Shown here: piece by piece, positions 1 to 10,794 of the stretch
Numbering within the stretch: the stretch's first letter is position 1
Layout: each line of letters opens with the position of its first letter
Origin: Bilabrum cf. latius
Taxonomy: Eukaryota; Bigyra: Bicosoecida; Bigyra; Bicosoecida
Reading direction: 5' to 3'
DNA: 64,000 nucleotides
Assembly (NCBI GenBank): GCA_965178125.1
Contig: OZ237762.1
Span: 744,001 to 808,000 of the forward strand
Notes under the pieces: generated by a model
The model's database searches: none
What the model was told of the DNA's origin: nothing
The model's input: the letters and a program-made list of their open reading frames with translations, nothing else
Made by a program: the position numbers and the translations under genes

Positions 1-3000
1 TTGGGGTAGCGCTCGCATCATCTTCTACTCGGTTGGCAAGGAGGACTTGCTCTTGCAAGGCCTCCCTCTCCACCTGGCTCGGCATCCTCCATCGCAGCAT
101 GAAACACGATCGACCCACCTGCTCAGACACGTCCTGCACCGAGCCAAGCACCAGGTCGGTCTTGTCAGCCGCATTCTGCACCGGGATGAGCGCCGTCTCG
201 CAAACACGTATAAGTGGCTTGGGCCTCAAGTTCCGTGGAAGCTTCGGCATGCGCACCTACTGCCGTGTACTATCATCGTCCTGCTCGCTTGTCCACTGAA
301 TGCCGCGCTACGTTCCGAGCTCCTTGGCCTGGCCACCAGTAGGTGTCGTGCGAGACTTGTCGACGTTTTCCATCCAGGATCCTTTCCTTCCAATGGTAGA
401 TTCTCTCAACAAGGCTGGCATCTCATCGCTACCGTCACGCCTCTTCCCCCCGCCCGGCCGGAGGGCCCGAATCCGTTTCACGAGCTCGACGCAATGCCTC
501 ACTGACACTGATTCTTGCATTCCAGAAGTTACTTCAACATTCAGAATACCCTCGAGGATGGGGGCATCCCATCGACCCGCACGAACACCAGCAGAGTAGG
601 CAGTGGGGAAAAATCTAGTCACTGGCAGCGGCTCCCGCTGCAGCTGCTCGCTGTCCGTCCCCAGAAGCAGCATCGACCGAGCGCTCGCTGACAGCACCTT
701 GTACCCCTGGTCCCGACCTGAGAAAAAAATCACGTGCTCGTCACAACGAAGCACATCGATGCCCACAGACAATCGAGGCGCAGACGTGGCCTCATCGGGC
801 GTCGACTCGAGCAGAGAAATGATCACGGGCAATGCAGAACCAGACGATGGAAGCACGAACGACACCTCCGTCTGGTTCAGAGCATCCGAGAAGCCGCAAC
901 GCTGCAGCCGATGCAGTCGCTGGTTGTAGATGCCCCGCACAGGCTCAGGCAGCAGCGTCTGAAACGACAGGCCCGTGATCTGGCTCGTGTTGGCGAAACC
1001 AAACACACGGCACGTCGACGGCGAGGCCGACAGGATCTCGCCCACGCTCCCATCAGCCACGCTCAGCGTCAGGTTGGCGGCGTTGTCGTCCAGCAGGTCC
1101 ACCTGAGGAGCCTCCGACCCTAGCACCACATGCCGCACCGCCTTGGCCCGCTGCCGCGTGTGTCTCTCCTCCAGCCGGTCCGCCTTGTTGAACAGCTCCA
1201 TGGCCGTCAGCGGGTCGTTCATCAGCTCCACCAGGAACTCTGCATACCCACGCGCCACCAGCGCGCCTTGATTCAGACGCAGCATGGTCCGGTACAGCTC
1301 GTCCGTCTTCTGCAGGTCAGTCTCGATCTCCTACCCCACCCCCACCACCGTGGCCAGCTCCAGCTTGTGCCCAGCCAGATGGTCCCACAGCTTGAGGATG
1401 CTGCGCATGGCCGCCACCTTGCTCTCCTGCGCCTGCCGCGACAGCGACTCGAAGATCACGCGGTCCAGTGCCGACAGCTTGCTCGAGTCCGCGCCTTCCC
1501 GCAGCTCCCGAGTGCGCCCGTACACGTACGCCTCCAGGTCCAGAGACGGAGACCGCAGCCGGGCCTGGGCCAGAGCCTGCGCCTCGGCGAAGTTGTTCTC
1601 GAAGCAGAACTGGTGGTAGAACTCCGCCGCCAGCACGTGCGCCATGGCCGTCTGTCCGAAGTGAGCCGTCATCTGCCGGTAGGCCCGCTCTGCCGTGTAC
1701 AGCCTGTGCTCGTCCTCCCTGTGCCTGCGGGTGGCGTACTTCATGTTGGCCAGCCTCCATCCGAAGAATGTGGACTGGTCGATGCTGGCGATGTCCTCCT
1801 CGGGCGACAGCAGGCTTTGCATCACATCGTCCTCATGCCCGTCCTCCCCATCGGCCCCGGCCTGCTTGGAGAAGTGCTTCGTCTGAGCGTCGAGCCGAGC
1901 CATGCTGCCCGCATCGGTGCGCACGGTAGGCGCGTATGCCACGGTACCGGCCCCGTCCAGCATGCCCCCGTACTTGCCGCCATCCTGCACAGACCCGCGG
2001 GCGGGGCCGGGATCCGAGGACTTGCCGCCGGAGCTGCCTCCCGCCACAGATGCTGCTCCTCCCCCTCCACCTGCGGTTGGCAGCTCCTGCAGATACTCAG
2101 CCGCGTCTGCTTGCCGATCTCCGCCCCGCATGCTGCCCATGGTGGCGTTGTCCGCTGTGCGCCCATACTCCGCGTCCTCATCATCGTTCCCAGCGTCCCG
2201 CCCGATGCGGCCCCCGTACCTCGGCCTGCGGCGGATCGGCACGGTGTGCTGCCCCTTGCGGGACTGCTCCACAGACGACCCCCGCGACTCCACCACGCGC
2301 GAGTACTCCTGCATGCGGTGCCGCGCCCACACGTCCAGGTGCACCAGGCTCTCGCACGCCTCCAGGGGAAGAGCAGCGATGAACTGCTCGTGCATGTAGC
2401 ACGCCAAGAAGCCACCGCAGTACGCCAGCACAGACCCAAGGTACAGCAGCAGTGACTGGTCCCCGGTGTCCGTGTAGCGGGCCAGCGCCAGCACCAGCGT
2501 ACTCCACAGGAACACGCATGCGAAGCCAGCCTGCATCGCATTCATTCCCGGGTGCACGAACGGCAGGTACCGCACGGCCATCCCCAGCCAGGCGGCCCCG
2601 GCGAGGAGCAGCAGGACGACGAGGACCCACGAGTCGAGGACGAAGTCCCTGAAGACGCTGTAGCAGAGCACGAGGGCGACCTTGATGAGGAGCATGGCGG
2701 CGTCCATCTGGCCGTGGCTCTTGGCGCCCCACGACTTGCTCGCGGGGTTGCGATCAACTCGAACAGCGACGAAAAAGGTGAGCAGCGCGTGGTACAGGAC
2801 GAACACGAGCGCCATTCCAACTCGAACAGCAACTACAGCTGGATCCGTGCATTGCATGTTAGTTTGTAACCACTCTGCTGGTTGAGCTGCTGTTTCATGG
2901 TTTGAGCAATGAATCGCGTACGCTGAAATTGTCGCGATCGGCAGCATGAGTACGGACACGGCCAGGCGACCAAGCTGTCGGGCCAACAGAGAAGTTATCT

Positions 3001-3520
3001 CCTGTATTGAGCTGGAAGATCCTCTACTCAGAGCTGCGTTACCATAAAACTAGCAAGAATGATACAATGTTGGTGTATTGATGGTGAGCGCAAAACCAAA
3101 TGGAAATTCCGCTTCGGCCTTACCGGAAGAAAAGCATGCAGCCAATAAGATTAGCATCCATGCAATCGAAATTGGAAGCAATACATAGTATGCTGCGATA
3201 GCAGAGCTGTTGGTGAAGTAGCCCCCAGAAATAAAACTGAGGACAGTCCCCGCCCAATGCGTCGACGTTGCGTCCCACTCGGACCCAGAGTAGTAGGGTA
3301 CTGCAAATGAAAGCATTTGCAGGCTCTGAAGTATATACATGAGAATAAATTCAAACTTGACGACTTTCGTGTCCTTCGCAAGCTCAAACGCAAATTTTCG
3401 CAGAGCAAGATGCGAAGACTGCATCCAGCCTACGGACCCAAGGTTCGAGTCTTCGAGGTTCACGGGCAACGGGAAGCCACTTCGCGCCCCAACGGCTTGA
3501 AACTGTTCATGCACACCCAT
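1..3520 (-). CDS. TmcB-like membrane PAS sensor, copy 1 (3' end outside window)
   Basis: Large multi-pass membrane protein of the TmcB/PAS family, probably a sensor. Exon 1 is 3520-3124 and exon 2 starts at 3021; the intron (3123-3022) opens GTAAGG and closes TAGAG, and phase 1 matches the paralogues. Exon 1 carries two membrane spans; exon 2 adds about six, then a variable Gly/Asp-rich linker, a TmcB-type helical region and a PAS domain (about 920-1110). In-frame TAG codons lie at 1331-1333, 308-310 and 257-259. At 1331 the other copies read CAG (Gln). The coding frame runs off base 1, so the C-terminal half is not seen. It is nearly identical to the copy at 25200-31612. The start ATG at 3520 is the first in frame. 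Ligand and output are unknown; family assignment rests on overall pattern and the PAS domain. Confidence 0.85.
3022..3123 (-). other. Intron of copy 1
   Basis: The 5' site GTAAGG follows a Ser-Ser-Gly codon run and the 3' site is TAGAG. The same-position intron of the 25200-31612 copy (31215-31112) restores the same phase-1 junction and aligns the downstream residues with the paralogue at 33762. Confidence 0.7.
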
Positions 3521-3574
3521 AAATAAACCCGCCGTGTCTAGAGGGCGGTATTCTGTAGAGCCACGTCTCCTTAA

Positions 3575-4359
3575 GAGAGAGAATATAATATGTCTGAGTC
3601 AAAGCACAATCCTTAAGAGAGAGAGAGAGAGAAAATAGAGTTTTCGCACGCAATTCAATACCAGAGACAATCCGAGGACTGCCACCAAAGTAACGCGCAC
3701 CTTAACAGGGGACCCAGCTGTACCCGCGTTGGCGGAGCCAGTCAGGACCTGAAAAGGCCTCTGAAGAAATAGTTGGTCTGGTTAAGACCGATACATGCCT
3801 AGGACCCGTGTCCTAAGCGCATCGCGTTGAGATCTCCTGGGAGTCAGACCCAGTCGAACGTCCGCAGTGAGGGAGCATGCGCGAGGAAGGCCTGGCGAGG
3901 CGTGAGGCGTTCAGCCTCTCGCCACCAGACCGCCACATAGTCCGCCTCTAGGACTTGTTGCCTGCTCCAGATCCGGGAGCGTGCTAGCCTTGCCGTTCCC
4001 TTCGCCCAGATGCGTTCTAGCACCTGAAGCTCCTTGCTGAGGGCGCAACGGCCCAGCGTTCCTGTCATCCACTCTCCGATGAACTAGTTCTCGGAGGGAT
4101 TCAGTATGTGTCCGAGCGGGTGGGCTCGGATTGCAAGGTCTCGGGCTGTTGGGCTGCCCGAGCTGAGTTGTTCAGCTACGCACAGTTGGCAGGACTACAA
4201 CCCCTCGATGGCTCGTCCGAAGCTCTCATTGGCCCTCTGCTACAAGCGTCGGATTGCACGTCGGCACCGTTCTTGGAGTTGTTCGAGGGTGCCTTGGACG
4301 ATAGAGAGCTCCAAGGAGTCTGCGTCCCCTCGGTGTTCCTGTGTCAGCACCTGCTCCGT
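3575..4359 (-). mobile_element. 785-base insertion flanked by TTAA, with a 5'-truncated ORF
   Basis: The related locus at 31.67 kb reads CTCCTTAAACGATC without interruption. Here the same sequence is split, with TTAA at both edges (3571-3574 and 4360-4363), so 785 bases were inserted with a four-base TTAA target duplication. Read on the minus strand with TAG as Gln, a frame stays open from the insertion edge (about 4358) to a TGA at 3844. It encodes roughly 170 residues with three in-frame TAGs and a C-terminal half rich in Arg, Leu and Trp. The ORF has no start codon at the edge, which suggests 5' truncation. A (TC)n tract lies near the opposite end. TTAA targeting recalls piggyBac elements, but I see no terminal inverted repeats and no transposase, so the type is unknown. 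Confidence 0.6.
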
Positions 4360-4384
4360 TTAAACGATCTTGAAATAACCGGAA

Positions 4385-7002
4385 CTAGACATGGCCTTAG
4401 GCCCCTTCCCCCGTCTGTCTTATAGGGGGGAAGGGGCCGGGAGCAGGCCGCGTCTCGTCCCGAAGCGAGGGAAGCCCAGTGCGGGCGTGACTCGCAGGGT
4501 GGTCGCGCAGCTGGTCGCAAGCTGGTCCTGTGGGTGGCCTGGGGGGAGCCGGATGAATGGCCTTGCCGGCTGCTGCCCTACGATATTCCGTGCAGACATT
4601 GTTGCATTAAACATAATATGCAATCTATAGCCATGGCGTTTGAACGTGTGCGCGCAGGGTTGCCGGGGTCGCTCACCGTCACGGGTTGTCACTGCCACGG
4701 CATCGTCGTACCCAGTGTTGTACACACGAACGCACCAAAGTTGCGAGCCAGCAAGTTTAGTTTAACTTGATATTTACATGACTTGTTGGTATTGTGGTGT
4801 AAGTCACAGCTCTTGTGAGCATCGCCACGTATCGCAGTCGTGTACAGAGAATCGCCACGTCACGTACCCAGTGTTGTACACACGACCACTAAAGCTGCGA
4901 GCTGAAGTTATGCAGCAAGTTTAGTTTAACTCGATATTGACTCGACTTGTTGGTATTGTGGTGTTAGTCACAGATCTTCTGAGCATCGCCACGTATCCCA
5001 GTCGTGTGCAGGAAGTCGCCACGTCACGGTGGCGTTGCCGAGCGGCGAAGATGAATTCCTGAAACACGCATTCACCTTTCAGCGATGCATGCACCTCGAG
5101 CAACCGACTGCCACACGCAGTGTTGGAACGCAGCAGTCGCGCATCGTGGAGCCAATATCTGTCCCAATGCAATGGCGCTGGTGCGGGCGCCGTCTGGCCG
5201 CCCTTCGAGCAGCGAGGTCCAGATTTCGGATGGTCGGGCCGCTCAGGAAGATGAGTGGAAATCGGTTTCGGGCTCGGCCGTCGGGGCAAATTTCCGGTGC
5301 ATTGCCAGCTTCGGAGCTCATCGGAGCGCGGCGCGTAGGTTACTTCAGGTCTCAATCTAGCGATCCGGCGGGGCGGCGGGGCGGGTTAGCGTGGTCGAGC
5401 GGAGCGATTCGAGAAGACGACGGAAATGTTTGACGCACTGCCCGCCCAGCGCCTGCCGTTGCCGCTAGGTGTGTTGCAATGTTTGAGTGTGTGCGCACCT
5501 TTCTACCAGAGGAATTTTCGAGTTAGGTCCTCGTTCGCGAGCAAGGTCCCCGGACGTCCGATTTCGGCTTGCTGCCGACGGAATTCTCGAGGTTTTTCGC
5601 CCCGGCATGCGATTTCCCAGCGGTGAGCGTGAAGCCGACTGGCATATAAAGTTGCGGGTGCGTGATAGCAAATGCTTGGTTGGGGTCCGATGCCGGGTCC
5701 GGCGGGCGTGCGGGGCGCTAGGTCCAATTGCCAAGGTAGGGTGGGAGCGAGCCTATATATAATATCCTTAACTAGACATGACCTTAGGCCCCTTCCCCCG
5801 TCTGTCTTATAGGGGGGAAGGGGCCGGGAGCAGGCCGCGCCTCGTCCCGAAGCGAGGGAAGCCCAGCGCGGGCGTGACTCGCAGCGTGGTCGCGCAGCTG
5901 GTCGCAAGCTGGTCCGGTGGGAGGCCTGGGGGGAGCCGGATGAATGGCCTTGCCGGCCGCTGCCTTACGATATTTCGTGCAGGCATTGTTGCATTAAACA
6001 TAATATGCAATCTATAGCCATGGCGTTTGAACGTGTGCGCGCAGGGTTGTCGGGGTCGCTCACCGTCACGGGTTGTCACTGCCACAGCACCGTCGTACCC
6101 AGTGTTGTACACTCGACCACTAAAGCTGCGAGCTGAAGTTATGCAGCAAGATTAGTTTAACTTGATCTTTACACGACTTGTTGGTATTGTGGTGTAAGTC
6201 ACAGCTCTTGTGAGCATCGCCACGTATCCCAGTCGTGTCCAGGAAATCGCCACGTCACGGTGGCGTTGCCGAGCGGCGAAGATGAATTCCTGAAACACAC
6301 TCTCGCCTTGCAGCGATGCATGCACCTCGAGCAACCGACTGCCACACACAGTGTTGGAACGCAGCAGTCGTGCATCTTGGAGCCAATATCTGTCCCAATG
6401 CAATGGTGCTGGTGCGGGCGCCGTCTGATCTCTATGCGAGCAGCGAGGTCCAGATTTCGGATGGTCGGGCCGCTCAGGAAGATGAGTGGAAATCGGTTTC
6501 GGGCTCGGCCGTCGGGGCAAATTTCCGGTGCATTGCCAGCGTCGGAGCGCGTCGGAGTACGGCGCCTAAGTAACTTCAGGTCTCAATCTAGCGATCCGGC
6601 GGGGCGGCGGGGCGGGTTGGCGAGGCATGTTGCAGCTTTTGGCGAAAATGACGATCCTGTTTGCCGGGTTACGGGCCGGGCGCTTCGAGTTGCCGCTGGG
6701 TGCGTTGCAATGTTTGAGTGTGTGCGCACCTTTCTACCTGATGAATTTTCGAGTTAGGTCCTCGTTCGCGAGCAAGGTCCCCGGACGTCCGATTTCGGCT
6801 TGCTGCCGACGGAATTCTCGAGGTTTTTCGCCCCGGCATGCGCTTTCCCAGCGGTGAGCGTGAAGCCGACTGGCACGAAAAGTTGCGGATGCGTGATTGC
6901 AAATGCTTGGTGGGGGTCCGATGCCGGGTCCGACTCGCGTGCGGGGCGCGAAATCCAATTGTCAAGGCACTGCGGGAGCGAGCCTATATATAATATCCTT
7001 AA
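4385..7002. repeat. Insertion made of two tandem copies of a 1.2-1.4 kb unit
   Basis: Unit 1 is 4385-5771 (1387 bases) and unit 2 is 5772-7002 (1231 bases). Each begins CTAGACATG, continues with a 13-base-stem hairpin, and ends in TATATATAATATCCTTAA. The length difference is an extra tandem subrepeat of about 156 bases in unit 1 (about 4710-5030) containing CACGTATC and TGTTGTACACACGA. The 31.68 kb locus has the uninterrupted sequence ACCGGAATCTGGAAG, so the whole 2.6 kb is an insertion. Short frames in both units are conserved but look like repeat conservation; I call no gene. Confidence 0.7.
4401..4440. repeat. GC-rich hairpin, repeated at 5788-5827
   Basis: GGCCCCTTCCCCC is followed after about 13 bases by GGGGGAAGGGGCC, a 13-base perfect stem. 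It sits near the start of each tandem unit. It could be a terminal or regulatory structure of the element; no function is shown. Confidence 0.6.
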
Positions 7003-7607
7003 TCTGGAAGAACATTGTGTAGCTGCACAAAAGGCTGGCCTTTGGGGGGTACCAGAATACAGGTCGAGCTTTTGGCAAGGTCGCCAAGTACAGATATGAA
7101 TTATGCCACGTTTGAATTGACTTGCTTTAGGTCAAAATCCCAAACACTAGCGATAGGGCGCAAGATGCGTTCCGGAGAATCTTTATGCCATGTAAACGAG
7201 ATAATTGTCACTGTGTTGCCAGTTATATGCTGTTTATTTTATGCTGTAAGGAAGTCCCGTACACTTTAATTATTGATGGGCCCCATGGTGGAAAATGCCA
7301 GGCCACCACAACCTCATCCCGCCTTGCAGTCCAAGATTGTTCATATTCCTACTAGTAGGACAATGCTGCTGTCCAGGAGACTAGATGTATTACTGGTTAC
7401 TCAGCATCCAAGCTTAGATGTATCAACTGAAGAAACATGCATGGCTTTGGCGAAATAATGCGACCAAACTTGTGGCGAGCCAGTCGCAACATGTCTCCAA
7501 TGAGACGGCGCGACCAGGCAGGGAAGCGCGTCCAGGCAGGGAAGCGCGTCCAGGCAGGGAAGCGCGTCCAGGCAGGGAAGGCTTAGAATCCATGTTTCTC
7601 CTTCGAT
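7003..7607. other. Intergenic DNA of the segmental duplication
   Basis: It matches 31686-32258 closely. Short frames occur but none is conserved between the two copies beyond nucleotide similarity. It contains the 18-base minisatellite listed separately. Confidence 0.5.
7508..7582. repeat. 18-base minisatellite, four units
   Basis: The unit is GCGCGTCCAGGCAGGGAA; the first of the four units carries one base change. The duplicated locus at about 32197-32232 has only two units. Peptide repeats in the overlapping frames are shadows of it. Confidence 0.8.
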
Positions 7608-7718
7608 ATGAGTAGAGTTCAGAATGGTAAAGTACCCAATTGGACCGCCCAGCAGGAGCCACCAAAACCATAGGAGATTGATCGTCACCAAGCTGTTATA
7701 TTTACTCGGGCATCGTTT

Positions 7719-9034
7719 GTAAGGCCAGCAAGGTCTCTGAAATTGAGGTCGTGCGGTTGGCGCAGGACCCGATCGAGGTGCAGGAGCAGATGCGACGTAG
7801 CGATGCGGAGGAGAGAATATTATAGCACACACTACCCAACTACAACGACCACCCCAAGAGGCAATCGCACTGGGCAGGTCGAACGGATCAGCAAGCTCAC
7901 GACATGGGCTCCGCAAGCTGGGCCGCTCCTCCGTGGGGGAGTTGCGCTGCTTGCGGTCCATCTGCGTTCGCGATGCCTTCGTGTTCGATTGCGTTCGGAT
8001 CAGCCGCCTCGTCCGGTGCTGCACCCTCAGCTCCTACTGCAGCTGCAGCAGGTACTGCGGGCACAGCTTGCGCTCCAGCTGCATCCAAACCCTACGCACC
8101 ACCAGCTCCACCAGCCTGCTGTAGTGCCACTCCTAGCTGCGCAACTCCCGCTGCCAGCTCTCCCACCTGACCACCAGCTCCTGCTGCGGCCGCTCCCTGT
8201 GCGCCGGTTGCCTCCCTCTGCTTCAGCAGCTCACAAGCGTTAAGGTTAAATTTGCTCGTGAAAGCTGCGTTCCGCATGGCGGCCAACCTGGCGATATCCC
8301 GAGCCCAGAACCTGACCTGGGCATCCACTGACTTGCTCCCATTCTTCCCGAGCCGCTTACGCCTGATGCGTGCTAGCAGCTTGAGGACCCCTCTCGCTCC
8401 ATCTCCGATCCTGCCTGAAGGCTGGATCACAAAATCCCGAAAGATCACCGTTTTGGGATTTTTCAGCGTCTTCACTGGGTTCCCCGTCGCCCCCGTGGGG
8501 ATACGACCAGCCATCCTCCGGTGCGGAGGCACCTCCAGATGAACCTCCCTGTGCTTCCTGAATGCTCCCCTGACCCAGGCAAACGCGCGGAGGAGAGAGA
8601 GAGAAATATAGGCTAGTGATGCAGAATAGGAACGGCGGCGACGCGGGGTGGGCGACGGATGGGAGGGGGGTGGTGAGGGTGGAGCAGAGGGAGAGGGCGA
8701 GGGATGGGGGGGTCGGGGTGGAGGCAGTGCTGAGAGAGAGGGCGAGGGATGAGCGGGGGGACAAAGCAGAGAGGAGGCGGCGGCGGTTCACCAAGTGGGG
8801 AGGAAGTAGTGGAGGAGAAGATGAGTGGTGGGGTCATCGGGTTGATACGGCGGATTGGAAGGGGGAGGCACAGGCCGGGCAGGTGGTGGTTTGGGCATTT
8901 GTGTGACGAGTGACTCGGATCAGGGGGATCGGATCACCCAACCACATGCGGACGTGGAAGTAGGGAAGTCAACATTCGACTTGAGCGGTAATCGAGCCGC
9001 GTTCTATTCGGGCGCTGAGGGGCAGCGCCTTTTG
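7719..9034 (+). repeat. Interspersed repeat R1, copy a (split by a nested insertion)
   Basis: R1 begins near TTGGTGAGGCCAGCAAGG, runs through a conserved 90-base segment that reads as protein-like in one frame (EVARWAQDPLEVQEQM), then a G/A-rich stretch, then a conserved 3' segment ending near CGCTCGCCAGTTTT. In this copy a retroelement fragment (7817-8586) interrupts it. A short frame upstream (from 7608, MSRVQNG) leads into R1 and has TAG where the 32.3 kb copy has CAA. R1 may be the remains of a retrotransposon whose 3' end is T-rich. Confidence 0.65.
7817..8586 (-). mobile_element. 3' fragment of a non-LTR retrotransposon, nested in R1
   Basis: The minus-strand frame from about 8532 to a TGA at 7897, with one TAG at 8092, matches the C-terminal region of the retroelement at 20779-24551. 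Shared features are a RDFV motif, a LARIRR motif and SKSVDAQVR followed by a W-A-R motif, then an Ala-rich tail. The fragment is bounded by GCGGAGGAGAGA at 7805-7816 and 8587-8598. That is a 12-base target-site duplication inside R1, so this is a 5'-truncated insertion made after R1. The peptide here has no RT domain and should be inactive. Confidence 0.75.
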
Positions 9035-9781
9035 TGTTTAAGCGACGGGGAGCAGAGATGAGCCGGGAGACGAGGCGGGCGCAGGCGGACAGGAGGTGGA
9101 GAGGAACAATAGGGAGACACCGGCACAGGGCGACGATAGTGCGGTGTCAACAGGGGGAACACAACGGGAGGAAGGGGGCTCCAGGTGCAAGGCACAAGAG
9201 AGACGTGAGTGGCAGCGGGCTGCTTGGCCAGCAGCGCGCAGAGGGCTAACAGGCGGGTGGATAGGCGGGGTACACGGCAGGTCGGCCAGCGCGTGCAAGC
9301 TGAGAGGATAGGGTGAAGGCGGCGATGTAGGGAGCAAAGCACACGGTCCCTAGGGCGGGGAACAGGAACAGGAAGCCATGTGGCGACGAGGCCAGTTGAC
9401 ATGCATTGTGAAAGCGGTGTATAAATTCGTAGTATCAGAGGAATACCGCATGCAGGTGGGCTGATGAAGAGCCAGTCGTTCGGGGTGAGGCCCAGTGGGT
9501 CCGCGGGACCGGGGGAGAGGAATTTTTCCTTTTGGTAACTGCCAACCAGTGGGGATTGCAGCAGCCGTGAAGATGAGCCAATGGGTGTGGCCGGAGGAAG
9601 AAATCTGATCTGTAGTCTAGGGTCAAGAGAAGTTGCTGCGGATCAGAGGAGCCGGTTCGAACGTTGAATTGATGAAGATATAAAGTAACTGCGCCGTCGG
9701 CTGCGTCGAGACGAACAAAACCATAGCAAACAATACCGACAGCGCAAACAAGTGTATGGGTTGATTTATACCACCACACGT
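9035..9781. promoter_or_regulatory. Upstream region of the broken paralogue at 9782
   Basis: It matches 32873-33761, upstream of the intact paralogue, except that the latter has an extra piece of about 165 bases near 33478-33650. No coding frame or defined promoter motif could be supported; being conserved upstream DNA of both copies, it should hold the promoter. Confidence 0.35.
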
Positions 9782-10556
9782 ATGGCTGCGTACGGAGCAG
9801 GAGACAGCAATGATGTATATACTGAGGCCAATCGCTCCCCGCTACACTTCGGATTGCTGGGGTTGAACACTCTTGTGCATCGATTGGCCCCATCATATTT
9901 TCGCCATTCCGGGATCGCTGTATTTTAGTTAATACTTGAAGGAATTTAGCTCGCGGCATTCCCTTTCGCTGCGATTCCAGTCGAATGGAGAGCGGCACGC
10001 AGCTTGCTCGTCATTTCCGTACTCTCTGGACCGATAGCCGAATACGATGGCTATTCCAGTACAACAATCGCTTTAGCTATCGTCTCCATAGTATTTGGTT
10101 GCATTTTTATATCTGCAGCATGCTTGATTGGTGAGATGGCATGCCGTGAGTACGAGATGAGCAGCTATTCACATGCTTGCAGCGGTATTACCTGTATTTT
10201 GAGTTTCTGTCTTTGCAGCATGTTTTATGTTCAGCATCTCCTAAAACGGGATACATGGAGCTTCTGCTGCCAGCCGTCAGGGTTGCAAGCCTCCTGGCTG
10301 TGACAATTGCGGTGCACCAGTGGTACCAGTGGCGAGCTTGATGAGCGCGACAATTTCCTGTTCAGGGACCCAGACAAGGTCATGGCTGTCCACAGGTGCT
10401 CCGTGCAAAACTGCAGCGGTTGTATTAGCAAGAATACTTGCCGCTCTGCTCCTGCTGGTGTACAACGGCCTGCTCGTCTTCGTGGCCGCTACCTACGTCG
10501 ACCGCAACCCCGCGAGCAAGTCGTGGAGCGCCAAGAGCCACGGCCAGATGGATGCT
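9782..10556 (+). pseudogene. Truncated TmcB-like sensor gene
   Basis: This is the duplicate of the 5' end of the gene at 33762-39677. Exon 1 (9782-10145) and the GTGAGT splice site are intact and encode the same N-terminal spans, including the TAG-for-Gln codons. In exon 2 the stretch near 10312-10340 carries 8 extra bases relative to the intact copy (a small CCAGTGG duplication), which shifts the frame. Homology then stops abruptly at about 10556, just after the codons for GQMDA, and unrelated DNA follows. It lacks the linker, PAS and C-terminal domains and cannot make the family product. Confidence 0.8.
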
Positions 10557-10794
10557 TTCGCGGGGTTCTACTTGCCCCGAGAGGAGCATAGCCATTGTGT
10601 TCGCACCACGGGATACACCCCAATCCGCCGGAATCGCAACCCAAGGGAAGGACAAGAGTTGTAATCCTTCCGTTATCGACTGGATGATAGCAAACCACCA
10701 AATACAATGCTACGTGGCATTTAAGCGAAGCGCAATAGTGCTCAATGCAGCAGCCATGGCACGAATCGGCGATCGGTTGGCCTCGGAGTCTTCG
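10557..10794. other. Unassigned DNA after the truncated gene
   Basis: The bases between the homology breakpoint and R1 copy b match nothing else I recognise in the window. I see no gene. Confidence 0.4.

Noticed and set aside
1130-2455. Long plus-strand frame of 441 codons opposite copy 1, with counterparts at 16561, 29925 and 35439
   Set aside because: It is antisense to the conserved sensor coding region; its His/Arg/Pro-rich composition is the mirror of GC-rich codons and it has no domain.
3575-4359. piggyBac transposon
   Set aside because: TTAA flanks fit, but there are no terminal inverted repeats and no DDD transposase, so only an unclassified insertion is reported.
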